Part shown: positions 8,672 to 18,165 of the stretch, piece by piece
Layout: the number at the start of each line of letters is the position of its first letter
How positions within the stretch are numbered: position 1 is the first letter of the stretch
Assembly: GCA_937902665.1 (NCBI GenBank)
Contig: CALELM010000101.1
Span: 1 to 64,000 of the forward strand
Direction of reading: 5' to 3'
DNA length: 64,000 bases
Source of the DNA: an uncultured Selenomonadaceae bacterium
GTDB lineage: Bacteria > Bacillota > Negativicutes > Selenomonadales > Selenomonadaceae
Program-made: the position numbers and the translations under genes
The notes under the pieces: model-generated
Database searches by the model: none
What the model was told of the DNA's origin: nothing
Seen by the model: only the letters and a program-made list of their open reading frames with translations

Positions 8672-9805
8672 TTACCTTCCATTTTTTAACCAAATTGTAC
8701 GGTTAATAACATCCGTATAGCTTTGAATAATTTTTATAACCTTAACTGATACATTCGTATCCATGTAGTCAGGAGAAAGTTTTGTAGATTCCTTGTTTTC
8801 ATACATGGATACTGCCAAATCCATCGCCTGTTCCACAGTTTCTTTGGTGATGCCACCAATCACCATCGTTCCCTTATCAAATACTTCCGGACGTTCTGTC
8901 GAGGTGCGAATTAAAACCGCTGGAAAATCAAGCATCGCACTCTCTTCGGATAAAGTACCGCTATCAGACAATACGCAATAAGCATTTCTCTGCAAGTTGT
9001 TATAATCGAAGAACCCAAACGGCGTTAAATTTCTTACCAACGGATGAAATTCAAACTTACGTTTTTCGATAAACTTCTTGCTACGTGGATGCGTTGAATA
9101 AATTACAGGCATCTGATATTTCTCTGCTATATCATTAATGGCAGTCATCAAGCTCATAAAGTTATCTTCCAAATCAATATTTTCTTCTCGATGTGCAGAA
9201 AGAAGAATATATTTTTGGGGTTTCAGTTTCAATTTTTCCAAAACATCACTGTTTTGAATTTTCTCCATATGTTTTTCTAAAACCTCACGCATCGGAGAAC
9301 CTGTCACAAAAATCGTCTTTCCGTCCAAGCCTTCACTTAACAAATAACGTCTGGAATATTCCGTATAGGGCAAATTAACATCCGAAATATGATCTACTAT
9401 CTTTCTGTTAATCATCTCAGATACATTCCAATCCCAACAACGATTTCCGGCTTCCATATGGAAAATAGGAATCTTCAATCTTTTCGCCGAAATAGCAGCC
9501 AATGCCGAATTGGTATCTCCCAAAATCAATACTGCATCCGGACGTTCCTTTTCTAAAAGCTCATAAGAAGCACTTATAATATTTCCCATAGTTTCACCCA
9601 AATGCTTGCCTGCCACATTCAGGTAAAAATCAGGTTCTCGTAACGAAAGATTCTCAAAAAACACTTGATTTAAAGAGTAATCATAATTTTGTCCCGTATG
9701 CACCAAAATATGATTAAAATATTTATCTGCACACTTTATGACCTCAGAAAGACGAATAATCTCTGGTCTAGTTCCAAGAATTGTCATCAATTTCAATTTT
9801 GCCAT
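8672..9805 (-). CDS. capG: UDP-N-acetylglucosamine 2-epimerase family protein, CapG/FnlC type
   Basis: A non-hydrolysing 2-epimerase-family protein of 377 aa. Family marks include TILGTRPEIIRL, VHTGQNYDYSLNQVFF, GDTNSALAAI and HMEAGNR. Its position directly after CapE- and CapF-like genes indicates the last step of UDP-N-acetyl-L-fucosamine synthesis (C2 epimerisation of UDP-N-acetyl-6-deoxy-talosamine), as in Staphylococcus aureus CapE/F/G and E. coli FnlA/B/C. The product length agrees with CapG. ATG at 9805 follows GGAGG by 7 nt, 2 nt after the capF stop. Confidence 0.88.
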   Translation of the reverse strand: MAKLKLMTILGTRPEIIRLSEVIKCADKYFNHILVHTGQNYDYSLNQVFFENLSLREPDFYLNVAGKHLGETMGNIISASYELLEKERPDAVLILGDTNSALAAISAKRLKIPIFHMEAGNRCWDWNVSEMINRKIVDHISDVNLPYTEYSRRYLLSEGLDGKTIFVTGSPMREVLEKHMEKIQNSDVLEKLKLKPQKYILLSAHREENIDLEDNFMSLMTAINDIAEKYQMPVIYSTHPRSKKFIEKRKFEFHPLVRNLTPFGFFDYNNLQRNAYCVLSDSGTLSEESAMLDFPAVLIRTSTERPEVFDKGTMVIGGITKETVEQAMDLAVSMYENKESTKLSPDYMDTNVSVKVIKIIQSYTDVINRTIWLKNGR

Positions 9806-9807
9806 AT

Positions 9808-10911
9808 TCAAACCTCCAATGCATAGGTATCAGGATTTTGTGGATCAAAATTTTCATTTGCCCACATAAAAGTTACTAAATCACCTTCTCCAATGTTTTC
9901 AATTAAATGAGTATACCCTGGAGGAATTTCAACAACCTCAAGCTTTTTGCCTGAAACCTTGTACTCGATTACCTTTTCGTCATCTATCCTTCTAAATCGA
10001 ATACTGCCTTCGCCACTAACTACAAGGAACTTTTCATGCTTTGAATGATGATAATGGTTCCCTTTTATAATTCCAGTCTTTGAAATATTAACCGAAAATT
10101 GCCCAAAACCAATCGTCCTAATCATTTCGGTGAAGGAACCACGAGAATCTTCATGCATAAAAAGCGGATAGGAAAAATTTTCCTGTGCCAAATAACTTAA
10201 ATAGGTACTATAAAGCTTACTAACCAATGGATTCTCTTGATTTGGCACAAACCGTGTTTTTCGCATTTCTGCAAAAGATTTTATCCATTCTGCCAATTCC
10301 CCTACCGTGCAATGATATAAAACAGCAGGCTTACAATATCCACCCTTTACCTCTCCATTTAAAGCAGAAATAAATTCAGCTGCCACATCATCGATATAAG
10401 CGAGAGTCATCTCATAACTGCTGTCATTTACCTTTATCGGTAAATCTCTCGATACATTATAACAAAAAGTAGACACTACACTGTTATAATTTGGCTTGGA
10501 CCATTTACCAAATACATTGGGAAGTCTATAGATAAATACCTTGGTCTTATTTCTCTCTGCATAAGAAAGCAATGCACTCTCTGCATTTTTTTTGCTTATT
10601 CCGTAAGGATTTTTCAGTTCTGCCTGCACAGAAGAACTATACAGAACAGGACAGCAATTATTCTGTTCTTCAAGATAGAATAATATTTTTTTTGTGAAAT
10701 CCTCATTTCCACATTTAAATTCACTATCATCCTGCGGGCGGTTTACACCAGCTAAATGAAATACAAAGTTACAATCCGAACAAGCATCTTTCAGCTTTTC
10801 CTCTGGCATGGCATGAGAATACTCAACAATATCGTGTGATGTTGTTGCTCTTAAAAACACTATCAAATTTTTAGCAATAAAACCGCTTGCTCCTGTAACT
10901 AAGATTTTCAT
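9808..10911 (-). CDS. capF: CapF/FnlB-type bifunctional reductase with C-terminal cupin
   Basis: A 367-aa protein with two domains. The N-terminal short-chain/extended reductase domain has MKILVTGASGFIAKN and the YGISKKNAE catalytic stretch. The C-terminal cupin (about residues 250-367) has GNHYHHSKHEKFLVV metal-ligand histidines and PPGYTHLIENIG. This is the characteristic architecture of CapF, which reduces the 4-keto intermediate on the way to UDP-L-FucNAc. ATG overlaps the capE stop as ATGA, indicating tight coupling. Confidence 0.92.
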   Translation of the reverse strand: MKILVTGASGFIAKNLIVFLRATTSHDIVEYSHAMPEEKLKDACSDCNFVFHLAGVNRPQDDSEFKCGNEDFTKKILFYLEEQNNCCPVLYSSSVQAELKNPYGISKKNAESALLSYAERNKTKVFIYRLPNVFGKWSKPNYNSVVSTFCYNVSRDLPIKVNDSSYEMTLAYIDDVAAEFISALNGEVKGGYCKPAVLYHCTVGELAEWIKSFAEMRKTRFVPNQENPLVSKLYSTYLSYLAQENFSYPLFMHEDSRGSFTEMIRTIGFGQFSVNISKTGIIKGNHYHHSKHEKFLVVSGEGSIRFRRIDDEKVIEYKVSGKKLEVVEIPPGYTHLIENIGEGDLVTFMWANENFDPQNPDTYALEV

Positions 10912-11945
10912 GAATCCATCACCATTTCATTTATTTTTTCCTTGACATATGGCACAGACAACAATTTTTTCTTTACACCTTCAACATCTAAAATTTCTGT
11001 ATTGCTGGAAGTATAGGCTTCCGCCTCAGAAATCTTATGATTCCCATCCGAGAAGTATTTTTCATAGTTTAAATCCCTGCCATCCATTGGTATACGAAAA
11101 TATTTCCCCATATCAATAGATTTCACACGTTCCTCCGTTGTCATCAATGTTTCATAGAGTTTTTCACCATGACGTGTACCGATGATACGAACCGCTGAAC
11201 GATTTTCCTTATCAAAAAGTTCTTTAACTCCCTGCGCCAAATCTCCAATAGTACTTGCAGGAGCTTTCTGAATAAACAAATCGCCTGTCTTGCCATGCTC
11301 AAAAGCAAACAAGACCAAATCCACAGCTTCATCCAAATCCATCAAAAAACGAGTCATATCTGGATTTGTTACGGTAATATCCTTTCCTTCTCTTATCTGA
11401 TCAATAAAGAGTGGTATTACACTGCCGCGAGAACACATAACATTGCCATAACGTGTACAACAAATCATAGTTTTATCTCCGGAAACAGTTCTGGACTTTG
11501 CAAAAGCTGTTTTTTCCATCATCGCCTTGGAAATCCCCATTGCATTGATTGGATATGCTGCCTTGTCCGTGGAAAGGCAAATTACTTTTTTTACACCAGC
11601 TTCAATCGCAGCCGTCAGCATATTGTCTGTCCCCAAAACATTGGTACGCACCGCTTCTATCGGAAAGAATTCACAGGAAGGAACCTGCTTCAACGCTGCC
11701 GCATGGAAAATATAATCTACACCATACATAGCATCCTTTAAGCTCTGAAGATTACGAACATCTCCAATAAAGTATTTGATCTTCTCATTTTGATAAAACC
11801 GACGCATATCATCCTGCTTCTTCTCATCACGGGAAAAAATACGAATTTCCTTAATATCCGTATTCAAAAAGCGTCGAAGAACTGCATTGCCAAAAGAACC
11901 GGTACCACCAGTTATCATAAGTGTTTTATTTGAAAAGATTCCCAT
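10908..11945 (-). CDS. capE: CapE/FnlA-type UDP-GlcNAc 4,6-dehydratase/5-epimerase
   Basis: A 345-aa extended SDR that starts the UDP-L-FucNAc pathway from UDP-GlcNAc. It shows ITGGTGSFGNAVLRRF for NADP binding, a HAAALKQVPSCEF stretch and an SMK-type catalytic region (STDKAAYPINAMGISKAMMEK) typical of inverting dehydratases, and GTRHGEKLYE near the end. Related PseB enzymes share this fold, but the adjoining capF and capG make the fucosamine route the best reading. It is the first gene of the trio; GAGGTG precedes the ATG. Confidence 0.92.
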   Translation of the reverse strand: MGIFSNKTLMITGGTGSFGNAVLRRFLNTDIKEIRIFSRDEKKQDDMRRFYQNEKIKYFIGDVRNLQSLKDAMYGVDYIFHAAALKQVPSCEFFPIEAVRTNVLGTDNMLTAAIEAGVKKVICLSTDKAAYPINAMGISKAMMEKTAFAKSRTVSGDKTMICCTRYGNVMCSRGSVIPLFIDQIREGKDITVTNPDMTRFLMDLDEAVDLVLFAFEHGKTGDLFIQKAPASTIGDLAQGVKELFDKENRSAVRIIGTRHGEKLYETLMTTEERVKSIDMGKYFRIPMDGRDLNYEKYFSDGNHKISEAEAYTSSNTEILDVEGVKKKLLSVPYVKEKINEMVMDS

Positions 11946-11947
11946 GA

Positions 11948-13177
11948 TTACACCTCAATTTGATTCTCCTTAACATATTCTACCAAAAGCTTCTTTTTTA
12001 TCGGAATATAAAAGAAACTCTCAAACAAGTCATCATATGCAAGAACTTTTTGATATCCTTTTTCTTCCAATTGCAACTGAAGTTTCTCCGGTCCAACTTT
12101 TGCAACGACCACACAAGCATCTTTTGGAATTTCATCAGGACATACACATTTGCAACCATCAATTACCGCTCCCCAAAATTTTTCATTCGTATCCGAAAAA
12201 CCTGTAACTTTTATGCCACGCAACCTTAAAGCAAAAAGCAGTTCCCTGCCTCTTTTCCCCGCACAATATATATATAATGGATTCTTCGTCCCATTTGATA
12301 GCTTCTCACGAAGCAGTTCCAGCTTATTCCCATCACAAACGGGTTCTTCCATTTCTAACAATCGCCTCAAAGACATCTTCCATGCATCAACATAATCATG
12401 CATCCTAAATCGCCCCAACAAGATTCCAAACAGATTATACAAATCAAGCGATGTGCCTCGCAAGTCATCTTTTTGCAAAGACTCTGCCATCCAATGATAC
12501 AACCATTGTTCCTCATCATTCATCTTTTTATATGTATGCGTTACCTGTTCTATATGTTCTCTTGATTGAATCAATCTTTCCGAAACATACAACAGCCTAC
12601 GCCCGCGGAACATCTCAAACCATAACTTATAATCCTGCACAGCGCGATAAGACTCATCAAATCCGCCAAATTCCATTAACAAACTTTTGGGAATCAGCAA
12701 CGTACATCCACTGATAAACCCCAAAAGAGGAGCCAATACCCCCACCTCTTTAAAACTAGAAGATAGCTTCCTCCCTTTATAGACTACTCTACGCTCCGGC
12801 ATTACCAAAGCATCCCAATCACTATATACTATGGCTTCTTCTAACCCACTATTCTCAATTTCTTTTACTTCCCTTTCAACTTTATTAGGATAGTATACAT
12901 CATCATGGGAAAGCCAAGAAAAATAGTGTCCTCGCATTTCTCTCAATGCCAAATTCAGCGCCGTAGACACTCCACCATTTTCTTTCTCAAAATAGCGAAT
13001 CTTTTCACCATACGAAAGTGCTATGTTACGAGTCTTGCCATCATCATTTGAACCATCATTTACTACAATAATCTCTATATTTTTATATGTCTGTGCTAAT
13101 GCACTATCTATTGCTTCTCGCATATAATTTGCACCATTATATACGGGTATAACAATCGAAACCAATGGTTTTTTCAT
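11948..13177 (-). CDS. Family 2 glycosyltransferase with C-terminal Rossmann module
   Basis: A 409-aa GT2 protein: VSIVIPVYNGANYM, VNDGSNDDG and the WLSHDDVYYP metal-binding site in the N-terminal domain, then a C-terminal Rossmann module starting PLYIYCAGKRGRELL. ATG at 13177 has AAGGAG 8 nt upstream. The reading frame stays open further upstream into a copy of the 151-bp repeat that ends only 30 bp away, so the upstream region, and possibly the original N-terminus, was changed by that insertion. Transcription now probably comes from upstream genes or from the insert. Confidence 0.85.
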   Translation of the reverse strand: MKKPLVSIVIPVYNGANYMREAIDSALAQTYKNIEIIVVNDGSNDDGKTRNIALSYGEKIRYFEKENGGVSTALNLALREMRGHYFSWLSHDDVYYPNKVEREVKEIENSGLEEAIVYSDWDALVMPERRVVYKGRKLSSSFKEVGVLAPLLGFISGCTLLIPKSLLMEFGGFDESYRAVQDYKLWFEMFRGRRLLYVSERLIQSREHIEQVTHTYKKMNDEEQWLYHWMAESLQKDDLRGTSLDLYNLFGILLGRFRMHDYVDAWKMSLRRLLEMEEPVCDGNKLELLREKLSNGTKNPLYIYCAGKRGRELLFALRLRGIKVTGFSDTNEKFWGAVIDGCKCVCPDEIPKDACVVVAKVGPEKLQLQLEEKGYQKVLAYDDLFESFFYIPIKKKLLVEYVKENQIEV

Positions 13178-13207
13178 ATATGTTTCTCCTTCATTTTCAA
13201 CTAACTT

Positions 13208-13358
13208 TATAACGCCATTGTTCAAGAAAATGCCATAAGCATTTTCCCTCCAATTTGCGTTTCAACGAAGCGAAAGTTTGCTCACCGCTTGTTAAAGTAT
13301 GATTCTCCCCCACTTACAGCAAGCTGTTGAAGAAGGGGACATCTTTAGCTTCGTTATA
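13208..13358 (-). repeat. 151-bp structured interspersed repeat (MITE-like), copy 1
   Basis: It starts and ends with TATAACG in inverted orientation (a 7-bp terminal repeat including the presumed TATA target duplication). Inside are several inverted repeats, including GAAAATGC/GCATTTTC and CAGC/GCTG. It is nearly the same as three other copies at 32252, 33143 and 33291. No protein is encoded. Orientation is assigned arbitrarily with the GAAGCTAAAGATG end first. Confidence 0.85.
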
Positions 13359-13444
13359 GCTACATGCTTTAATTTTTGTTCTTCCGAAGAAATTCTTTCC
13401 TGATATTCCGTGCATCTGGACGGATATTTTTCAAGATCGGACAT
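13359..13444 (-). pseudogene. Short 5' ORF fragment cut by repeat copy 1
   Basis: ATG at 13444 overlaps the end of the ATPase gene by 14 nt and opens a frame beginning MSDLEKYPSRC that runs 28 codons to the repeat, where it soon meets a stop. If the repeat and one TATA copy are removed, the frame continues without a stop into the glycosyltransferase at 13177. Whether this was ever a protein-coding start is unproven. Confidence 0.35.
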
Positions 13445-14747
13445 ATTTCGGCATTTGCTCATTCAACTTCTCCTCTAAATCCATCCATTGCTCCATAAGA
13501 TTATTAATATCATCCGAAGCCCCATCAATATATCTATTGTTAATAAGCTTCATGTCATAATCGAAACAATCTGCCACTGTTCCATTGCTGACGAAATGCG
13601 CACTCACATGGCTCGCATCCACAAGCTGACGTACCAACAATTTGTTTTCTTCCAATACTCTTTTCGTTTCCGATGGATTTCTATCAAATAAAACTTTTCC
13701 GTAAATAAGATTATTAATCGCCCCCAACACATACGGACTATGTGTAGTAAGCAACCCCTGATTAGATCCTGCTATTGCAAATGCAATAATTTCCGTAATA
13801 ATACGTTGCGCATTTGGATACAAATGTGATTCCGGTTCTTCAATGATGTAATATACATTTTTGTTTTCCAAAGCATAATAAAAAATCAGATTTAAAATCC
13901 ACAAAGCTTCCTGCTGCCCTGACGAAGAAAAATTTATTTTTATATATCCTTCATTATTTGGTAATACTAATCTTTCTTCACCATCAACATACTTATATTC
14001 TCCCTGCATAATAAAATTTATTTTTTTGATCAACTCCTTCATTTTCTCCATATCTATGAAATCAGTTGTTGTATTCTTTTTATCATAAAGCAGCCCTTCC
14101 ATGCCACGCACAAAAATCGGCTTAAGCTTTAGAATTCTTTCCATGTAATTCCATGTACAGTAATCCAACATGCGCCGCTGGCTTTCGTCCATTGTTGCAA
14201 AAATATAATTTATTTGGTGCGAAAGCAATGTCAACATACTGCGTCCTGCCGGAACATATACTGCCACACAATCATCTTCAAAAAAAACGTCCAGCTTTTT
14301 TTCCAAGCAACTTTTCTCTAAAAGATTATTACTCTCATCTAACTCAAATAAAAACTCTTGCAGCTCTTGGCACAATTCCACAAAAACAAAATTAGGCTCA
14401 CTTTCGATTCTGCTATCCCTTAAATATACAGATATGGTTTTGCTATCCGTATAATGATATTCCATACGCATATTATCCATTGTCCAAGACGTACCGAATA
14501 TCTGTAAAAATTTTTTCCTCAAAGCCTTGATCACTCGAGTTGCCAAACTGACAGACTGTATATTATTGTTAACCAAGCTCTCCATTTTACAGCTTATTAT
14601 CGTCTCTTTTATTGTTTTGAAAAAAAAGATTGCCTTTGCAATTGTGCTTTTACCGGCAGACTGTTGACCTGTAAGGACCATAAATTTTTTAATTTCAATA
14701 TCACAAGTACGGATTGGTCCCAAATTCCTGATACTTAAATGCGGCAT
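13431..14747 (-). CDS. AAA family ATPase (OLD/RecF/SMC-like ATP-binding protein)
   Basis: A 438-aa ABC-ATPase-head protein. Walker A is TGQQSAGKST near residue 30, a signature-like FSSSGQQEALW lies near residue 280, and the Walker B/D-loop region is YYIIEEPESHLYP followed by LLTTHSPYVLGA with the switch histidine. Proteins of this build (AAA_15/AAA_21) act in defence or DNA transactions, often with a partner nuclease or reverse transcriptase. No TOPRIM domain or partner is visible here. It lies in an insert inside the glycan locus. ATG at 14747 is preferred over GTG at 14759, where the RBS would abut the start codon. Confidence 0.8.
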   Translation of the reverse strand: MPHLSIRNLGPIRTCDIEIKKFMVLTGQQSAGKSTIAKAIFFFKTIKETIISCKMESLVNNNIQSVSLATRVIKALRKKFLQIFGTSWTMDNMRMEYHYTDSKTISVYLRDSRIESEPNFVFVELCQELQEFLFELDESNNLLEKSCLEKKLDVFFEDDCVAVYVPAGRSMLTLLSHQINYIFATMDESQRRMLDYCTWNYMERILKLKPIFVRGMEGLLYDKKNTTTDFIDMEKMKELIKKINFIMQGEYKYVDGEERLVLPNNEGYIKINFSSSGQQEALWILNLIFYYALENKNVYYIIEEPESHLYPNAQRIITEIIAFAIAGSNQGLLTTHSPYVLGAINNLIYGKVLFDRNPSETKRVLEENKLLVRQLVDASHVSAHFVSNGTVADCFDYDMKLINNRYIDGASDDINNLMEQWMDLEEKLNEQMPKYVRS

Positions 14748-14928
14748 TTTACCATACACCCTCTACAATCAAAATTTAATGAAGCTTCATGCCTAATGGT
14801 AGCAACTTCATCATAGAAGTATATCCTTGGAACGAAGCGTATATACAGCTACAGTTTCCACGGCAACCTCCCATTATCTTATCTTTGATTATTTTTTATT
14901 AACGGTTCAAGTTTATTTTGCAACAAAC

Positions 14929-15100
14929 CTAAAATTTTAAAAAAGTATTTCTCACTTCACTTCTCTGTTTTGCCATGATAAAGATAGGATAAGCCTGTTC
15001 CCTAGCTTGTTCCCTAGCCTGTTCCCTAGCTTGTTCCCTAGCCTGTTCCCTAGCTTGTTCCCTAGCTTGTTCCCTAGCTTGTTCCCTAGCTTGTTCCTAA
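14929..15100 (-). pseudogene. Orphan C-terminal tail of an Rpn-type nuclease/transposase-like protein
   Basis: The minus strand reads about nine REQA tetrapeptide repeats followed by a short tail containing FIMAKQRSEV and a TAG stop. Such (REQA)n tails are common at the C-terminus of Rpn/PD-(D/E)XK transposase-family proteins in these bacteria. There is no start codon: a stop lies in frame directly before the repeats. The body of the gene is absent. The adjoining 14760-14928 holds only a weakly supported tiny GTG ORF and a perfect ATGAAGCTTCAT palindrome. Confidence 0.6.
14993..15100 (-). repeat. 12-bp tandem repeat, about nine units
   Basis: Nine consecutive units alternate between GCCTGTTCCCTA and GCTTGTTCCCTA on the plus strand; the last is imperfect. 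In the minus direction they encode Arg-Glu-Gln-Ala. All changes between units are synonymous (GCT/GCC for Ala or the equivalent), consistent with past selection as protein. Confidence 0.9.
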
Positions 15101-15116
15101 ACAGTATCACATAATC

Positions 15117-16609
15117 TCAACTGTAATATTTCTGCTTTGGACTGCTAGGTTTATCTGGAATTGTTCTCTTAATCAACCCACTGACAAGCATTTCATCAAA
15201 ATAACGTTTTTTAAATTTAGGTCTACTAGTAAACCCAAGATGTTCCATGATTTCTGCTAACGATTTCGGTTTCTTACAGAATTCAACCACCTTATCTTGA
15301 ACAGTCTTTCCACCTTCTTTGGCAGTCTTCGGCACTGACATAGTTACCTTAGCGACACTTTCATCCTTTACCATATCAAGTTTCAAAGTAACCTGATTCA
15401 ATATTGTATCTTCAATAAGCTTTGGCTTCATCCAACCTTCTGCATCCCATACAGCAACAATTGTAGGGAAACCAGAACCTGCATTATCACCAAATCCAAC
15501 CATTCTTAGCATTGTCTGCATATGCGAATTACGCGGTTTTGAATTACCACCACGGAAAATATCTTCAACGGGAAGTTTCAATATTCCCGGATTAGTAAAT
15601 TCAAACGATTTATTTTTCCTAATCACCCTCAGCGTTCCCGCATCCATCAAATAGTCTGCATGGATAATAAGATTAACAAAGGCCTCTCGAACCGCCTTAT
15701 GGAGCGGAGTCTCATCAATTCTTTGTATTCCTTCTAACTTGAATTGCTTCGGTAAATCTTCCGTAAGCTTTGGCGTTACCTTAGAAAAAAATTGAATAAA
15801 TTATTCTCCCAAGTTCCATCATAAGTGATTCTGTCATTCCAGCGTACATCAACCGTGACCGCTGTCTCCTCACGATAATCCATGAATATATTAGAGAATC
15901 GTTCCCTTATGGCTCGTCCTGTACCAAACATCATAAGTCCAGCTATCGTAAGACCTTCTACACCTGTTCTACGATCACGATTGTAGCCACCAAGTTGCTC
16001 AAGAAATGCCTTATCATCCAACGGATTCCATACATGTCCATCATTTCTAATTTCAAAAATCTGGCGATACTTTCTAAGAGTCTCTTTATCAATATCATCC
16101 ATGGTGTAGTATTCCAGAATCGTTCCGTCATTACCTTCAAGATTCTGGTCACGAATCATACCTCTAACCTCATGCTCTGTCGCATGATAATCACCTTCAT
16201 GATTTCTCTTATAAGTTCCCTTATATGGATTCTCACCAACATACACAGGACGCATATTAAAATCTGCTCTAGGTACATGAATAACGAGAAGCTTTCTTTC
16301 TCCATCTTCTACGATAAAGACATCTTCATCTTTCAAGACGTTTACATTTACTTTATTGCTGTTGATGGTATTCCCAAAATTCTCTTTTTGAATTTCCGAG
16401 TTCTTAATTCCCTGAATGACAAAACGTTCCGCCGGAACAGATTTCGTCTTATCTTCTAGGACTCCCAAGATAATATATCCGCCTTTTGTATTCGCAAATG
16501 CTGAATATGATTCATAAACAGATTTAGGAACATTGCCTTCTGCTTTTTTACACTCTATATCCACTTTTTCGCCCTGATAAATAAGGCTTTTCAATTCCTG
16601 CATATCCAT
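15117..16609 (-). pseudogene. AlbA/Schlafen-like ATP-binding protein (RecG C-terminal-like), frameshifted
   Basis: Two reading frames together encode one protein of about 500 aa. The N-terminal part (16609-15776) has ECKKAEGNVPKSVYESYSAFANTKGG, the AlbA_2 pattern, and ends near NLFNFF. The remainder (to 15117) has the HATPase_c_4-like KAVREAFVNLIIHADY and GDNAGSGFPTI, then a winged-helix tail. The frame changes at a run of seven T on the minus strand near 15790; one extra T would restore NFFSKVTPKL. Proteins of this type are putative regulators often linked to mobile DNA. The gene may be dead, phase-variable or rescued by slippage. The start codon is uncertain (ATG at 16609 or upstream). Confidence 0.75.
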
Positions 16610-16716
16610 TGAGACACTTTCTTTCCACCAATTCATTACACGCAAATAAATGAATTTTCAAGTCATTGAAACCATCAGTCAATAATTTCTACATTGTAAC
16701 AGTTGTGGCTAAAAAC

Positions 16717-18011
16717 TCATTTCACGCTTACCTTATTTCTGCTATGCAACCATATCTTATACAAATATACAAAACAACCCGCATCATAATAGCGAACAAC
16801 ATCAAACTCAGCAAGCGTACTTTTTACTTCATCCGTATATTTGCTGCTCAATCCCAATACAATAGCACTATCAGACATATCAACATTTTGGAACTCTGAA
16901 ATTAAATATACCGGCAAATCGCAGTATTCACGCTTATCGCCTTTCGTAATAATGAATCCCGTTGGTTTAATTCCGACCTCATTCAATGCATCCTTTACAA
17001 TCTTTCCATATACGCCGGCACCATAAATGTAAATATTTTTAGCGGCATGCACAAAATCTTTCAGTTCTTTTACAAGAATTTCTATCTCCTGCAACATATC
17101 CTTATAAGGCATTTGTATTATTTCAAAACATCTTTTCTCTTCTAATGGTTGATAATCTTTTATTACCCAATTATATTCCTTTAGAATTTTCCTATACTTT
17201 TCAAACTCATCTTCCCATTCAAAAAACGCATCAGCTTCCGACAAATGACAAAGATAATTTCTGTATAGGAGCCTAATAACAATTTCCTTATACTTTTTAT
17301 TCTCCTCAACAGCATCTTTAGCTATTATAGCTGAAGCCTTTAACATTCCAAAATTATTAAGGCTAAATTTCTTAGTAGTGATGCTATTGGGTCTTGTAGA
17401 ATAGTAATAATACTCCATTAGATTATAAAAAATCTTATTTGCCCTATGAAACAAAATCCAATTAGCTAACAAGTCCTCACCATAGTTAATACTTTCATCC
17501 CAAATGTTTCCTGCCGAAAACAAAGATGCCTTATATAGCTTATCACATAAACTCCACCCCAAAAAATTAAATTCTAGCATTTTCTTTAATGCTTTTTCAG
17601 AAGAAACTATTTGTGGTGTACTTTTTTTAAAAAATTCTATAATTTCTCCATTTTTTCCTGTACGCACGAGCCTATAATAATATCCGCATTATTTGCACAA
17701 GCTAATAAGGTTTCATAAGCAGTTAACTTGATGTAATCATCACCGTCTACAAAAGTAATGTAATCCCCCGTTGCATTTTCTACCCCAACACTCTTTGCAG
17801 AAGTTACCCCACCATTCTCTTTATGCAGCACCTTTATCCTTGTATCTTTCTTTGCATATTCATCGCAGATTATCCCCGAAGAATCTGTTGAACCATCATC
17901 GACAAGAATAATCTCTAAATTTTTATAAGTTTGATTTATAATAGAATCCAGACATCTTCTCAAATACAGTTCCACATTATATACTGGGACAAATACGCTT
18001 AATTTATACAT
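16717..18011 (-). pseudogene. Family 2 glycosyltransferase with C-terminal Rossmann module, frameshifted
   Basis: The first part (18011-17637) carries LSVFVPVYNVELYL, LVDDGSTDSSG and TFVDGDDYI, the complete GT2 donor-binding core. It stops after about 125 codons. The rest continues in the -1 frame from about 17667 to 16717, with the helical acceptor region and the Rossmann module NIYIYGAGVYGKIVK. A single missing base near 17650-17667 accounts for the break. A GTG near 17667 could start the second piece but has no clear RBS. Neighbouring GT2 genes are intact, so this one may have been recently inactivated. Confidence 0.75.
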
Positions 18012-18047
18012 TAGATTCACCATCTCTTACACAATTTGTAAAAGTAC

Positions 18048-18075
18048 ATTTTACAATCTACTATTTATTTTGCAA
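18048..18075 (-). promoter_or_regulatory. Predicted promoter with dyad over the -10, upstream of the frameshifted glycosyltransferase
   Basis: On the minus strand TTGCAA and TAAAAT are 16 bp apart. The -10 lies inside a perfect 8-bp inverted repeat, TTGTAAAA/TTTTACAA (18036-18056, 5-nt centre), which could be an operator or an early hairpin. The rest of the gap 18012-18165 shows nothing else. Confidence 0.45.
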
Positions 18076-18165
18076 TGAAATATTATCTGGTTTTTAAGTA
18101 GTTTTCACAATAGTAAATCATATTTACCATACCCACTAAGCTATCCTAACCAAAAGCATAGAGCA

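Noticed and set aside
14993..15100. Possible CRISPR array or VNTR
   Set aside because: The 12-bp units are contiguous without spacers and encode REQA, so this is a coding tandem repeat.
13431..16609. Complete defence island (ATPase plus nuclease or plus AlbA-like effector)
   Set aside because: The AAA ATPase has no intact partner: the AlbA/RecG-like gene is frameshifted and the nuclease remnant is only a tail. Calling it a defence system would go beyond the evidence.
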